A stretch of DNA of 64,000 nt, taken from NCBI RefSeq assembly GCF_020564935.1, contig NZ_JAJCXB010000005.1:124001-188000 (forward strand). The letters run 5' to 3'. The position numbers and the translations under genes are program-made. Under the pieces are notes generated by a model. That model saw nothing but the letters and a program-made list of their open reading frames with translations. It was not told the origin of the DNA and made no database searches. Of this stretch, positions 37,620-46,248 are shown in pieces (the first letter of the stretch is position 1; every line of letters begins with the position of its first letter). This stretch comes from Streptomyces pinistramenti. Lineage in GTDB: Bacteria > Actinomycetota > Actinomycetes > Streptomycetales > Streptomycetaceae.

Positions 37620-38261
37620 TTGAGAAAGCCGATTGCCGTAGCCGTGCTCGCAGATGACCCCATAACCGAGGAGGGGGCCATCATGCGCTTAACCTCATAC
37701 GAAGAGATCGCCCCGCTTTCCCTGGACTCGTGCGACACCGCTGACGTACTGCTTGTACTGGCCAACGAAGTGACCGCGAAGCTACTGACGCGAGTGGAAC
37801 GCGTGCACCGCGAGAACGGAGGCGGCTCGCGCAGGCTGCCGGTCATCCTCGTCGCCAACGAGTTCCCCGAACATTCCATGCTGCGCGCGATCAGCCTCGG
37901 ACTCGTCAGCCTCCTCTACCGGCGCAAGAGCAGCTTCAACGCCATCGTGCGCGCCGTCGTGACCGCCGTACGCGGCCGCGCGAAAGCAGGGGACGGCATT
38001 CAGCAACGCCTGATCAGTCAGATCGAGGCGATCAGGGACCATGCCCTCATCCCGCACGGACTCAATGTCGCGGGCCTGGGAGCCAGAGAGGTCGAAGTGC
38101 TCAGGCTGCTAGCCGACGGTCTCAACACGAAAGAGGTGGCAGGCCGGATCGGCTGCTCGGAACGCACCATCAAGAGCGTCATCCACCAACTCGTGGCCCG
38201 CCACAACCTCCGCAACCGCACCCACGCGGTCGCCTTCGCGCTCCGCACCGGAGTGCTGTAG
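37620..38261 (+). CDS. LuxR-family regulator with a TTA codon
   Basis: 213 residues; TTG start at 37620 with AAGGGGA upstream (no better start). The N-terminal half is a degenerate receiver (VAVLADDPITEEGA, ADVLLVLAN lacking the phosphoacceptor Asp, VILVANEF). The C-terminal half is a LuxR HTH: LGAREVEVLRLLADG, LNTKEVAGRIGCSERTIKSVIHQL. Codon 24 (37689-37691) is TTA, the rare leucine codon read by the bldA tRNA in Streptomyces, so production should be delayed to late growth. Adjacent to and downstream of the NRPS operon, it is the likely pathway regulator. Confidence 0.88.
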   Translation: MRKPIAVAVLADDPITEEGAIMRLTSYEEIAPLSLDSCDTADVLLVLANEVTAKLLTRVERVHRENGGGSRRLPVILVANEFPEHSMLRAISLGLVSLLYRRKSSFNAIVRAVVTAVRGRAKAGDGIQQRLISQIEAIRDHALIPHGLNVAGLGAREVEVLRLLADGLNTKEVAGRIGCSERTIKSVIHQLVARHNLRNRTHAVAFALRTGVL

Positions 38262-38262
38262 G

Positions 38263-38304
38263 AAGCGCTGAAGGGGCCCCGCCACCGGGGCCCCTTCAGC
38301 GCTT
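38263..38304. terminator. very long perfect hairpin, overlaps XdhC gene end
   Basis: A 19-bp perfect stem (38263-38281 with 38286-38304) and 4-base loop begins 2 bases after the LuxR stop. The right arm contains the last codons and stop of the convergent XdhC-type gene (38296). It acts as a terminator for the + strand and probably both ways. Confidence 0.9.
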
Positions 38305-39468
38305 CCGCCTCACGCCGCCGCGTGCCCCCCCGCCCGCGCCGGACTCCCGCCCGTGCGCGTCGGGGTGGATCGGCGTCCGCGACCCCGTCAGCGGGGCACC
38401 CGTACCACCCTGCCGGGCCGCGATGATCTCGGCCGCGATGGACAGCGCGGTCTCCTCGGGGGTGCGGGCACCGAGATCCAGGCCGATCGGCGAACGGAGC
38501 CTGGCCAGTTCGTCCGCGCCGACCCCCGCATCGGTGAGCAGGCGGACCCGGTCCTCGTGCGTGCGGCGCGACCCCATCGCGCCGACGAACGCGACCGGCA
38601 TCCGCAGGGCGACCGTCAGCAGCGGAATGTCGAACTTGGCGTCGTGGGTCAGCACACACAGCACCGTGCGGGCGTCGGTCCCGGTGCGCTGGAGATAGCG
38701 GTGCGGCCAGTCGACCACGACCTCGTCGGCCTCGGGGAAGCGGGCCCGGGTGGCGAACACCGGCCGCGCGTCGCACACCGTCACGCGGTAACCCAGGAAC
38801 ACGCCGGTACGCACCAGCGCCGCCGTGAAGTCCACCGCACCGAAAACGATCATGCGGGGCGGCGGCACGCGCGACTCGACGAACAGCGTCAGCGGCACCC
38901 CGCAGCGCGTCCCGCGGTCCGAGACCACGCAGGTACCGGTGCGCCCGGCCGCCAGCAGGGCCCGGCTCTCACCCGCAGCCGCCAGATCAAGCTCCGGATG
39001 CCCGCCAAGACCGCCTTCGTACGATCCGTCGGCCCGCACGAGCAGGGCGTGGCCGAGCAGTTCGGCCGGCCCGTCGGTCACCCGGGCCAGCGCCACCGTC
39101 TCCCCGAGGGCGGCGGCCGGCAGCGCCGCGGCCAGCACCTCCCGCACCACCGCGTCCGCGCCCACCGGCGTGACCAGGATGTCGATGACCCCGCCGCAGG
39201 TCAGCCCCACCGCGAAGGCATCCTCATCGCTGTATCCGAACCGTTCGAGCACCGTCCGCCCGTCCTCCAGGGCCTGGACGCACAGGTCGTACACCGCGCC
39301 CTCCACACAGCCGCCGGAGACCGAGCCGATGACCGTGCCCTCGCCGTCGACGGCCAGGGCGGCGCCGGGACTGCGCGGCGCGCTGCCGCCGACGGCCACC
39401 ACGGTGGCGACGGCGAATTCCCGGCCCTGTGCCACCCACCGGGCCAACTCGTCGGCGATGTCCAGCAT
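38296..39468 (-). CDS. XdhC/CoxI family molybdoenzyme maturation factor
   Basis: 390 residues; ATG at 39468 after AGGAGGAG. N-terminal XdhC/CoxI domain (VATVVAVGGSAPRSPGAALAV, GSVSGGCVEG, LTCGGVIDILV) and C-terminal Rossmann domain (RMIVFGAVDFTAALVRTGVFLGYRVTVCDARPVFA, VLTHDAKFDIPLL, VGAMGSRRTHEDR, IGLDLGARTPEETALSIAAEI). XdhC-type proteins bind molybdenum cofactor and insert it, sulfurated, into xanthine-dehydrogenase-family enzymes. It is the last gene of the operon that begins with the 2Fe-2S subunit, 76 bases downstream of the Mo subunit gene. The Arg/Gly-rich tail overlaps the long terminator hairpin. Confidence 0.9.
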   Translation of the reverse strand: MLDIADELARWVAQGREFAVATVVAVGGSAPRSPGAALAVDGEGTVIGSVSGGCVEGAVYDLCVQALEDGRTVLERFGYSDEDAFAVGLTCGGVIDILVTPVGADAVVREVLAAALPAAALGETVALARVTDGPAELLGHALLVRADGSYEGGLGGHPELDLAAAGESRALLAAGRTGTCVVSDRGTRCGVPLTLFVESRVPPPRMIVFGAVDFTAALVRTGVFLGYRVTVCDARPVFATRARFPEADEVVVDWPHRYLQRTGTDARTVLCVLTHDAKFDIPLLTVALRMPVAFVGAMGSRRTHEDRVRLLTDAGVGADELARLRSPIGLDLGARTPEETALSIAAEIIAARQGGTGAPLTGSRTPIHPDAHGRESGAGGGARGGVRRKR

Positions 39469-39544
39469 TTCGGTCTCCTCCTGCTTCACGGCCCGGTGCG
39501 GGCGGGGTGTACGGCGGACGAGGCGGAACCCCCGGCGCCCGTGC

Positions 39545-41677
39545 TCAGCCGGCCCCGTGGGCCGCGGTACCCGCCTGAAGGACCCGGTCGGGCCGGATCG
39601 GCAGATTCCGGTGGCGCACACCGGTCGCATGCCAGACCGCGTTGGCAATCGCCGCCGCGGCCCCGACGATCCCGATCTCGCCGATGCCCTTGATCCCCAC
39701 CGGGTCGTCCGGATCCGGGTCCTCCACCCAGGCCGCCTCGATGGGCGGTACATCGGCGTGCGCCGCGAAGTGATACCCCGCGAGGTCCGCGCCGACGTGC
39801 CCGCCCGACGCCTGGTCCCGTACCGCCTCCTCGTGCAGCGCCATGGAAAGCCCCCAGGTCATGCCGCCGATGAACTGGCTGCGCGCGGTCAGCGGGTTGA
39901 CGATGCGGCCGGCCGCGAAGACGCCGAGCATCCGCCGCACGCGCACCTCACCGCTGGTGACGTCCACCGCGACCTCGGCGAACTGCGCCCCGAAGGAGTG
40001 CCGTTCCTTCTGCGTCAGCGCCTGCACGGCCGCGCCGGTGTCGGCCCGCACCGTGATGCCCTGCGGCGGAATGCCGCCGCCCAGGGCCAGTTGCTCCCGC
40101 AGGTCAGCCGCCGCGGTGGTGACCGCCCAGGCCCAGGACCGGGTGCCCATCGAGCCGCCGGCGACCATGGCGGGACCGAAGTCGCTGTCCGCGATCTTCA
40201 TGCGGATGCGTTCCGGAGCCACCTCCAGGGCGTCCGCCGCGATCAGCGTCAGCGCGGTCCGCGCCCCGGTTCCGACGTCCGCCGCGGTGATCCGCACGGT
40301 GAAGCTGCCGTCCGCCTCCGCCGTCACCGAAGCCGTGGACGGCGCCGCCCCCGAGGGGAACGACGACGCGGCCGTGCCCGTGCCGAGCAGCCAGCGCCCC
40401 TCACGGCGGATGCCGGGACGCGGATCCCGCTGCGCCCAGCCGAACCGCGCGGCACCCTCGTCGAAGCAGGCGAGCAGATTGCGGCTGCTGAACGGCAGCC
40501 CGGAGGCCGGGCCCACGGCAGGTTCGTTGCGGGCGCGCAGCGCGATCGGGTCGATGCCGCACTTCTCGGCGAGTTCGTCCAGCGCGGATTCCAGCGCGAA
40601 CGAGCCGGGCGCCTCGCCCGGTGCCCGCATGAAGGTCGGCGTCGGCACGTCGACCCGTACGAGGCGGTTGACGGTGTGCAGCGCGTCGGCCGCGTACATC
40701 GCACGCCCCGCGTCGGCGCTCCGCTCCAGGAACTCGTGCACCGTCGACGTGACGCTCAGCGCCTGGTGGTCGACCGCGCGCAGCCGCCCGTCGGCGTCGG
40801 CGCCGAGCCTGACCCGCTGCGCGGTGGGACTGCGGTAGCCGACCAGCGAGAACGTCTGACGGCGGGTCAGGACGACGCGGACCGGGCGGTGCAGAACGGT
40901 CGCCGCCATCACGGCGCACACCTGGTGCGGCCGGATCCCTTTGGCCCCGAACGCGCCGCCGACGTGCTCGGAGCGCACCCGCACCGCCCCCGGATCGAGC
41001 GAGAACAGCTTCGCCAGCTCGCTCGCCACCCACATGCTGCCCTGGTTGGAGTCCACGACTTCGAGGCGTCCGCTGTCCCAGCGAGCCATCGCCGCGTGCG
41101 GCTCCATCGCGCTGTGGTGCTCTTCCGGCGTGGTGTATTCCGCGTCCACGACGACGGCGGACGAGGCGAGTTCGGCCTCCACGTCCCCCTTCTCCGTCGG
41201 CGTCTCCGAGTCCGGGACGTACGCGCCGGGGCTCCCGGCGCCGAACACCACGTCGTGCGGCTCCTCCTCGTACCGGACGACCAGCGACTCGGCGGCCTCC
41301 CGCGCCTGCTCGGACGTTTCCGCCACGACCAGCGCCACCGGCCAGCCCGCGTGGGGCACTCGGTCGTGCTGGAAGACCTGGATGACCGGGTCGGGCGGCC
41401 CCATCATGCCCTGGTAGTTCCCGTCGATGCGGGGGGCGTTCCCGTGATGCAGGACGGTGAGCACGCCGGGCATCTCCAGGACCGGACCGGTCTCCACGGA
41501 CCGGATGCGGCCGCGGGTGATCGTGGACAACACCAGCCAGCCGTGGGCGAGTTCGGCGAACGGCACCTCGCCCGCGTAGCGCGCGGCCCCGGTGACCTTG
41601 TCGCGGCCCTCAAGGCGGGCGTGTGCGGCGCCGACGGATCCCGTCGTGCCTGCGGTCGAGGTCGTCACGGTGGTCAT
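39545..41677 (-). CDS. xanthine-dehydrogenase-family molybdopterin-binding subunit
   Basis: 710 residues; ATG at 41677 overlaps the FAD subunit stop (ATGA). Features of the family: RLEGRDKVTGAARYAGEV at the N-terminus, EEHHSAMEPHAAMARW, VGGAFGAKG (cofactor loop) near 250, TFMRAPGEAPGSFALESALDELA, DVGTGARTALTLIAADAL and the C-terminal VGIKGIGEIGIVGAAAAIANAV with the conserved catalytic-Glu region. Subunit size and three-gene split match bacterial XDH/YagTSR-type aldehyde or N-heterocycle oxidoreductases. The true substrate cannot be assigned from sequence. Confidence 0.92.
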   Translation of the reverse strand: MTTVTTSTAGTTGSVGAAHARLEGRDKVTGAARYAGEVPFAELAHGWLVLSTITRGRIRSVETGPVLEMPGVLTVLHHGNAPRIDGNYQGMMGPPDPVIQVFQHDRVPHAGWPVALVVAETSEQAREAAESLVVRYEEEPHDVVFGAGSPGAYVPDSETPTEKGDVEAELASSAVVVDAEYTTPEEHHSAMEPHAAMARWDSGRLEVVDSNQGSMWVASELAKLFSLDPGAVRVRSEHVGGAFGAKGIRPHQVCAVMAATVLHRPVRVVLTRRQTFSLVGYRSPTAQRVRLGADADGRLRAVDHQALSVTSTVHEFLERSADAGRAMYAADALHTVNRLVRVDVPTPTFMRAPGEAPGSFALESALDELAEKCGIDPIALRARNEPAVGPASGLPFSSRNLLACFDEGAARFGWAQRDPRPGIRREGRWLLGTGTAASSFPSGAAPSTASVTAEADGSFTVRITAADVGTGARTALTLIAADALEVAPERIRMKIADSDFGPAMVAGGSMGTRSWAWAVTTAAADLREQLALGGGIPPQGITVRADTGAAVQALTQKERHSFGAQFAEVAVDVTSGEVRVRRMLGVFAAGRIVNPLTARSQFIGGMTWGLSMALHEEAVRDQASGGHVGADLAGYHFAAHADVPPIEAAWVEDPDPDDPVGIKGIGEIGIVGAAAAIANAVWHATGVRHRNLPIRPDRVLQAGTAAHGAG

Positions 41678-42662
41678 CGGGCGGCCTCCTCGGCGAGTTC
41701 GGTCAGTACGGCCACGACGAGATTGCGCATCAGCGTCACCTTGTATCCGTTGTGGGGGAGCGGCGCGGCGGCGGCCAGTTCCGCGTCCGCTGCGGCACCG
41801 AACGCCTCGGCGGTCGCCGGGCCGCCGGTCAGCGCCCGCTCGGCCTCCCGGGCCCGCCACGGCCGCGACGCGACCGCCCCGAAGGCCAGGCGCACCTCGT
41901 GTACGACACCGTCCCGCACATCCAGCGCGGCGGCGATCGAGCCGATGGCGAAGGCGTACGAGGCGCGCTCGCGCACCTTCCGGTAGCGGGAGGCCGCGGC
42001 GACCGGGGCCGGCGGCAGGGTCAGGCCGGTGATCAGTGCGCCGGGCGGCAGCGCGGTCTCCAGATGCGGCGTGGTGCCCACCGGAAGATAGAACTCCGCA
42101 AGCGGCAACTCGCCGGGACCGTCCGCCGTTTCGTAGTGCACGACGGCGTCGAAGGCGGCCAGCGCCACGCCCATGTCCGAAGGATGGACGGCCACGCAGT
42201 GTGCGGAGGCGCCGAGGATCGCGTGCTGGTGGTGCTCGCCCTCGACGGCGGGGCAACCGCTGCCGGGGGAGCGCTTGTTGCACGCCTGTGTCACGTCGGT
42301 GAAGTAGCCGCAGCGGGTGCGCTGGAGCAGATTCCCGCCGACGGTGGCCATGTTGCGCAGCTGTCCCGACGCCCCGGCCAGCACCGCCTGCGCCAACGCC
42401 GGGTAGCGGCGGCGCACTTCGGGGTGGGCGGCCAGGTCGCTGTTGGTGACGGTCGCGCCGATCCGCAGGCCGCCGTCGTCCGTGGTCTCGATCCGGTCGA
42501 GCGGCAGTTCCCGGATGTCGACGAGCTGCGCGGGCCGTTCCACCCCGGTCTTCATCAGGTCGACGAGGTTGGTGCCGCCGCCGAGGGCGCGCGCACCGGG
42601 ATCGGCGCCGAGCAGGGCAACGGCGCCCTGGACGTCGGACGCGCGCTGGTAGCCGAACTCCC

Positions 42663-42666
<4 letters not shown>
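41674..42666 (-). CDS. FAD-binding subunit of xanthine-dehydrogenase-family enzyme
   Basis: 330 residues; ATG at 42666 overlaps the 2Fe-2S gene stop. The N-terminal FAD domain has ALGGGTNLVDLMKTGVERP and ASGQLRNMATVGGNLLQRTRCGYF. The insert CNKRSPGSGCPAVEG carries two Cys of the kind that hold an extra 4Fe-4S cluster in YagS/PaoB-type subunits. The CO-dehydrogenase-flavoprotein C-terminal domain follows (SRYRKVRERASYAFA). It transfers electrons between Fe-S clusters and acceptor. The extra Cys motif makes a PaoABC-like periplasmic-type aldehyde oxidoreductase an alternative, but there is no Tat signal on the Fe-S subunit. Confidence 0.9.
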
Positions 42667-43265
<599 letters not shown>

Positions 43266-43510
43266 GATCAGCCTTCTTTCGCGTATATGAGGCGCGGTGC
43301 GGGTCGGGGTCCGGGCCCTGATGTCGACGCCGTCGACCGGGAAGCAGGGAGTTCCGTGGCGCCGGAGCGCGGGCGGGAAGCTGCTGATTCCGACAGACGG
43401 CCGGGAGGGGCGGGGCGCTGTGTGTGACGGCGGAAGCTGCGGTGCCGACGGTGTGGCCGGGCCGAGCGACCGGCCGTCCGCACCGTCCGCATCTGCCATT
43501 ATGGTGGGTC

Positions 43511-43532
43511 CAAGCGGATAACTGTCCGTTAG
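43511..43532. promoter_or_regulatory. second, weaker TetR half-site
   Basis: CTGTCCGTTA (from 43522) repeats the right arm of the nearby palindrome (CTGTCCGGTAA), while the left arm is degenerate. On the minus strand a good -10 (CATAAT, at 43506-43511) for the molybdoenzyme operon lies next to it, so binding here would block that promoter. Confidence 0.45.
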
Positions 43533-43540
43533 CGTGAAAC

Positions 43541-43562
43541 TTACTGGACAGCTGTCCGGTAA
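43541..43562. promoter_or_regulatory. 22-bp palindromic operator (TetR type)
   Basis: TTACTGGACAG (43541-43551) and CTGTCCGGTAA (43552-43562) form a 22-bp palindrome with one mismatched pair. It lies between the divergent 2Fe-2S gene and the TetR gene (start 43609), the usual place for autoregulation. The remainder of the gap 43266-43608 shows no gene. Confidence 0.7.
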
Positions 43563-43608
43563 GCAAGATCGATCCATCCGTGATTCCCGGATCCCGGAAG
43601 GAGGACGA

Positions 43609-44187
43609 GTGCCACCGAAGAAAGACGCGCCCCTGCGTTCGGACGCCCAGCGCAACCGCGAGCGCATCCTGGAGGCGGCCCTCGTGGAGCTGACGCGCTC
43701 GGCCGACGTCCCGCTCAGCACGATCGCCAAGCGGGCGGGCGTCGGCCAGGCCACCTTCTACCGTAACTTCCCCCAGCGCGAGGCACTCGTCCTGGAGGTC
43801 TACCGCTACGAGGTCCAGCAGGTGGCCGACGCCGCGTCCCAGCTGCTGGCGACCCGGACACCGGACCAGGCCCTGCGCGAGTGGATGGACCGCCTCGCCC
43901 AGTACGCCATGGCCAAGGCGGGCCTGGCCGACGCGATGCGCCGGGCCACCAGCGCACACGGCTGCCTGGCCGCTCTCGGCCACGGCCCGGTGACCTCCGC
44001 CATCACCCGCCTCCTCCAGGCGAACGAGGAGGCCGGCACCATCCGCCCCGGCGTGACCCCGGACGACTTCCTGCTCGCCATCGCCGGACTGTGGCAGCTC
44101 GATCCGCGCGGCGCGTGGCAGCCCCGCGCCACGCGCCTCATCGACCTCGTCATGGACGGACTGCGCACCGGCGCCCCCGGCCGCTGA
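43609..44187 (+). CDS. TetR-family transcriptional regulator
   Basis: 192 residues; GTG at 43609 after GGAAGGAGG. An upstream in-frame ATG at 43534 would begin inside the operator and lacks a ribosome site. N-terminal HTH: RERILEAALVELTRS, VPLSTIAKRAGVGQATFYRNFPQREALVLEVYRYE. The ligand-binding C-terminal half includes ITRLLQANEEAGTIRPGVTPDDFLLAIAGLW, a common TetR pattern. By position it represses the divergent molybdoenzyme operon and itself, and is released by an unknown small molecule. Confidence 0.92.
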   Translation: MPPKKDAPLRSDAQRNRERILEAALVELTRSADVPLSTIAKRAGVGQATFYRNFPQREALVLEVYRYEVQQVADAASQLLATRTPDQALREWMDRLAQYAMAKAGLADAMRRATSAHGCLAALGHGPVTSAITRLLQANEEAGTIRPGVTPDDFLLAIAGLWQLDPRGAWQPRATRLIDLVMDGLRTGAPGR

Positions 44188-44271
44188 CCGCGCCCCCGGC
44201 CACCCCGCACAGCCCCGCCGACGGCGCCCGCACGGCCCGTACACAGGGTGCCCATCACGTAGGCTCGACGG

Positions 44272-44892
44272 ATGGCGAAGTATTTCGACGTGCACCCCGA
44301 GAATCCTCAGCGGCGCACCATCAGCACTGTGGCGGACAGCATCCGTTCCGGCGCGCTCATCGCGTACCCGACGGACTCCTGCTTCGCGCTGGGATGCCAA
44401 CTCGGCAGCCGGGACGGCATCGACCGGATCCGGTCGATCCGCAACCTCGACGATCGCCACCACTTCACCCTGGTGTGCCAGAACTTCGCGCAGCTGGGCC
44501 AGTTCGTGCACGTCGACAACGACGTGTTCCGCGCGATCAAGGCGGCGACACCCGGCAGTTACACCTTCATCCTGCCCGCGACCAAGGAGGTGCCGCGCAA
44601 GCTGCTGCACCCCAAGAAGAAGACGGTCGGCGTCCGGATCCCGGACCACGCCGTCGCCCAGGCCCTGCTCGCCGAACTCGGCGAGCCGCTGCTCTCCAGC
44701 ACTCTGCTGCTGCCCGACGAGGACGAGCCGCTGACGCAGGGCTGGGAGATCAAGGAACGGCTGGAGCATGTGGTGGACGCCGTGGTCGACTCGGGCGACT
44801 GCGGCACCGAGCCGACCACGGTCATCGACTTCTCCGGCGACGAGGCCGAGATCGTCCGCCGGGGAGCGGGCGACACCTCGCGCTTCGAGTAG
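44272..44892 (+). CDS. Sua5/YciO/YrdC (TsaC) family threonylcarbamoyl-AMP synthase-like protein
   Basis: 206 residues from ATG 44272. YrdC fold: ADSIRSGALIAYPTDSCFALGCQL, RNLDDRHHFTLVCQNFAQLGQFV, PGSYTFILPATKEVPRKLLHPKKKTVGVRIPDH and PLLSSTLLLP. The family makes threonylcarbamoyl-AMP for the t6A37 tRNA modification. This short form lacks the Sua5 C-terminal domain and resembles the YciO branch, whose role is less certain. It stands alone between TetR and a terminator and is not obviously linked to either cluster. Confidence 0.88.
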   Translation: MAKYFDVHPENPQRRTISTVADSIRSGALIAYPTDSCFALGCQLGSRDGIDRIRSIRNLDDRHHFTLVCQNFAQLGQFVHVDNDVFRAIKAATPGSYTFILPATKEVPRKLLHPKKKTVGVRIPDHAVAQALLAELGEPLLSSTLLLPDEDEPLTQGWEIKERLEHVVDAVVDSGDCGTEPTTVIDFSGDEAEIVRRGAGDTSRFE

Positions 44893-44908
44893 CCGCCCGC
44901 CATCTCCG

Positions 44909-44949
44909 CCGTGGCCCTGTCCGGACACACCGTCCAGGCAGGGCCACGG
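44909..44949. terminator. hairpin between convergent genes
   Basis: An 11-bp perfect stem (44909-44919 with 44939-44949, 19-base loop) between the TsaC-like gene end (44892) and the P450 gene end (44959). It also marks the 3' end of the tetramate cluster operon. Confidence 0.75.
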
Positions 44950-44958
44950 GTGCGACTC

Positions 44959-46161
44959 CTACCAGGTCACCGCGAGCCGCAGCGGGCTGCGTGACGTGGC
45001 GCCCAGACGCCACTCGACGCCCTGCGCGGGCTCCGCCAGCCGCAGCTCCGGGAAGCGGGCGGCGAGCCGGTGCAGCGCGAGCTGCAACTCCAGCCGGGCC
45101 AGCCAGGCGCCCATGCAGTAGTGCGGCCCGGCCCCGAACGCGAGATTGGCGCCCGCCAGCGGTGAGAACAACTCGTCGAACGGCCGGCCGGGGAAGACGG
45201 CAGGATCCCGGTTGGCCGTGCCGCAGTCGGCGACCACCACCGACCCGGCCGGAATGATCACGCCCCCGACCTCGACGTCCTCCGACGCATGGCGGGTACT
45301 GCCCCGGTCGTCGCCCAGCGGGATCAGATGCAGCAGCCGCTCGGCCGCCAGCTCGGCCGCCTTCTCGTCGGATCCCAGGACCGGCCAGGTCTCCGGCCGC
45401 TCACCGAGCAGGTAGAGCAGGCAGTTGCCGAGCATCGTCATCGTGCTGTCATGGCCCCCCACCGCCAGACCGCACACCAGGCTGACGAGCTGCGCCTCGG
45501 GGATGCCGCCTTCCGTGTCCGCCGACCGGAGCAGGCTGCTGACGAGGTCGTCGCCGGGGTCGCGCCGCCGCTCGGCGATCAGCTCGGCCGCGAACGCGGC
45601 GAACTCCTCCAGCGCGGCTGTCACCTCATCCGGGTCGTGGGAACCGTCCGAGAAGGCGTACGCGGTCCAGTGCCGCAGCCGGCCCTGCGCCTGCGCGTCG
45701 AGGCCCATCAGCTCACTGATCACCGCGATCGGCAGCGGGAGGGTGAAGGCGGCCACCACGTCCACCGGCGGTTCGCAGCGCGCCAGTTCGTCCAGGCAGC
45801 GCTCCACCATCGCGGCGATCCAGGGGCGCCAGCGCGCGACCGCCCGCGGAGTGAACGCGCGGCGGAAGGTGCGGCGCAGCCGCAGGTGGTCGGGCCCGTC
45901 CTGGTTGAACACCAGATCGGGGTTGTTCACGAGGTTGGGTACGTCCGAGACGGGCGGGGCGTCCGGCCCGTAGAGCTGGGCGCGGCCGAACCGCGCGTCG
46001 CTGAGGACCTGCTGCACGTCGCGGTGCCGGGTCACCAGCCAGGCCGGGCTGCCGTCGGGCAGGGTGGTGGGCTGCGGTGGGCCGGACTCGCCGAAACTCA
46101 CGCGGTGCAGCGGGAGCAGCGTCTGGTCGGCCGTCTTCGTGGAGTTGTCTGCGGCGGACAC
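44959..46161 (-). CDS. cytochrome P450 of PTM cluster, lacks EXXR motif
   Basis: 400 residues; GTG at 46161 after AGGAGG. The heme loop FGAGPHYCMG (Cys349) is complete, and the I-helix reads AVGGHDSTMT (Thr240). At the K-helix, where P450s have E-x-x-R, the aligned residues are R275-L-L-H278 (within AERLLHL), so both residues of the otherwise near-universal motif are gone. EXXR-less P450s are known in the Streptomyces CYP157 family. By position (after the MDR gene) it corresponds to the tailoring P450 of frontalamide-type clusters, which oxidises the carbocyclic skeleton. An 87-base gap with a hairpin separates it from the preceding gene, so its expression may be lowered. Confidence 0.92.
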   Translation of the reverse strand: MSAADNSTKTADQTLLPLHRVSFGESGPPQPTTLPDGSPAWLVTRHRDVQQVLSDARFGRAQLYGPDAPPVSDVPNLVNNPDLVFNQDGPDHLRLRRTFRRAFTPRAVARWRPWIAAMVERCLDELARCEPPVDVVAAFTLPLPIAVISELMGLDAQAQGRLRHWTAYAFSDGSHDPDEVTAALEEFAAFAAELIAERRRDPGDDLVSSLLRSADTEGGIPEAQLVSLVCGLAVGGHDSTMTMLGNCLLYLLGERPETWPVLGSDEKAAELAAERLLHLIPLGDDRGSTRHASEDVEVGGVIIPAGSVVVADCGTANRDPAVFPGRPFDELFSPLAGANLAFGAGPHYCMGAWLARLELQLALHRLAARFPELRLAEPAQGVEWRLGATSRSPLRLAVTW

Positions 46162-46207
46162 GGTACCTCCTGGTCCGTGGTGTGTGGGGGGTGGCGCGAG
46201 CCGAAAC

Positions 46208-46244
46208 GACGCCAACTCCGGTGCAGAACATCGGAGTTGGCGTC
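46208..46244 (-). terminator. intercistronic hairpin upstream of P450 gene
   Basis: A 13-bp perfect inverted repeat (46208-46220 with 46232-46244, 11-base loop) lies 4 bases after the MDR gene stop (46249) and 46 bases before the P450 start. In the direction of transcription it is followed by GTTTCGG rather than a long T-run, so it may attenuate rather than stop. Confidence 0.7.
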
Positions 46245-46248
46245 ACGC

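Noticed and set aside
43534..43608. Upstream ATG start for the TetR regulator
   Set aside because: It would put the palindromic operator inside the coding region and lacks a ribosome site; GTG 43609 has GGAAGGAGG.
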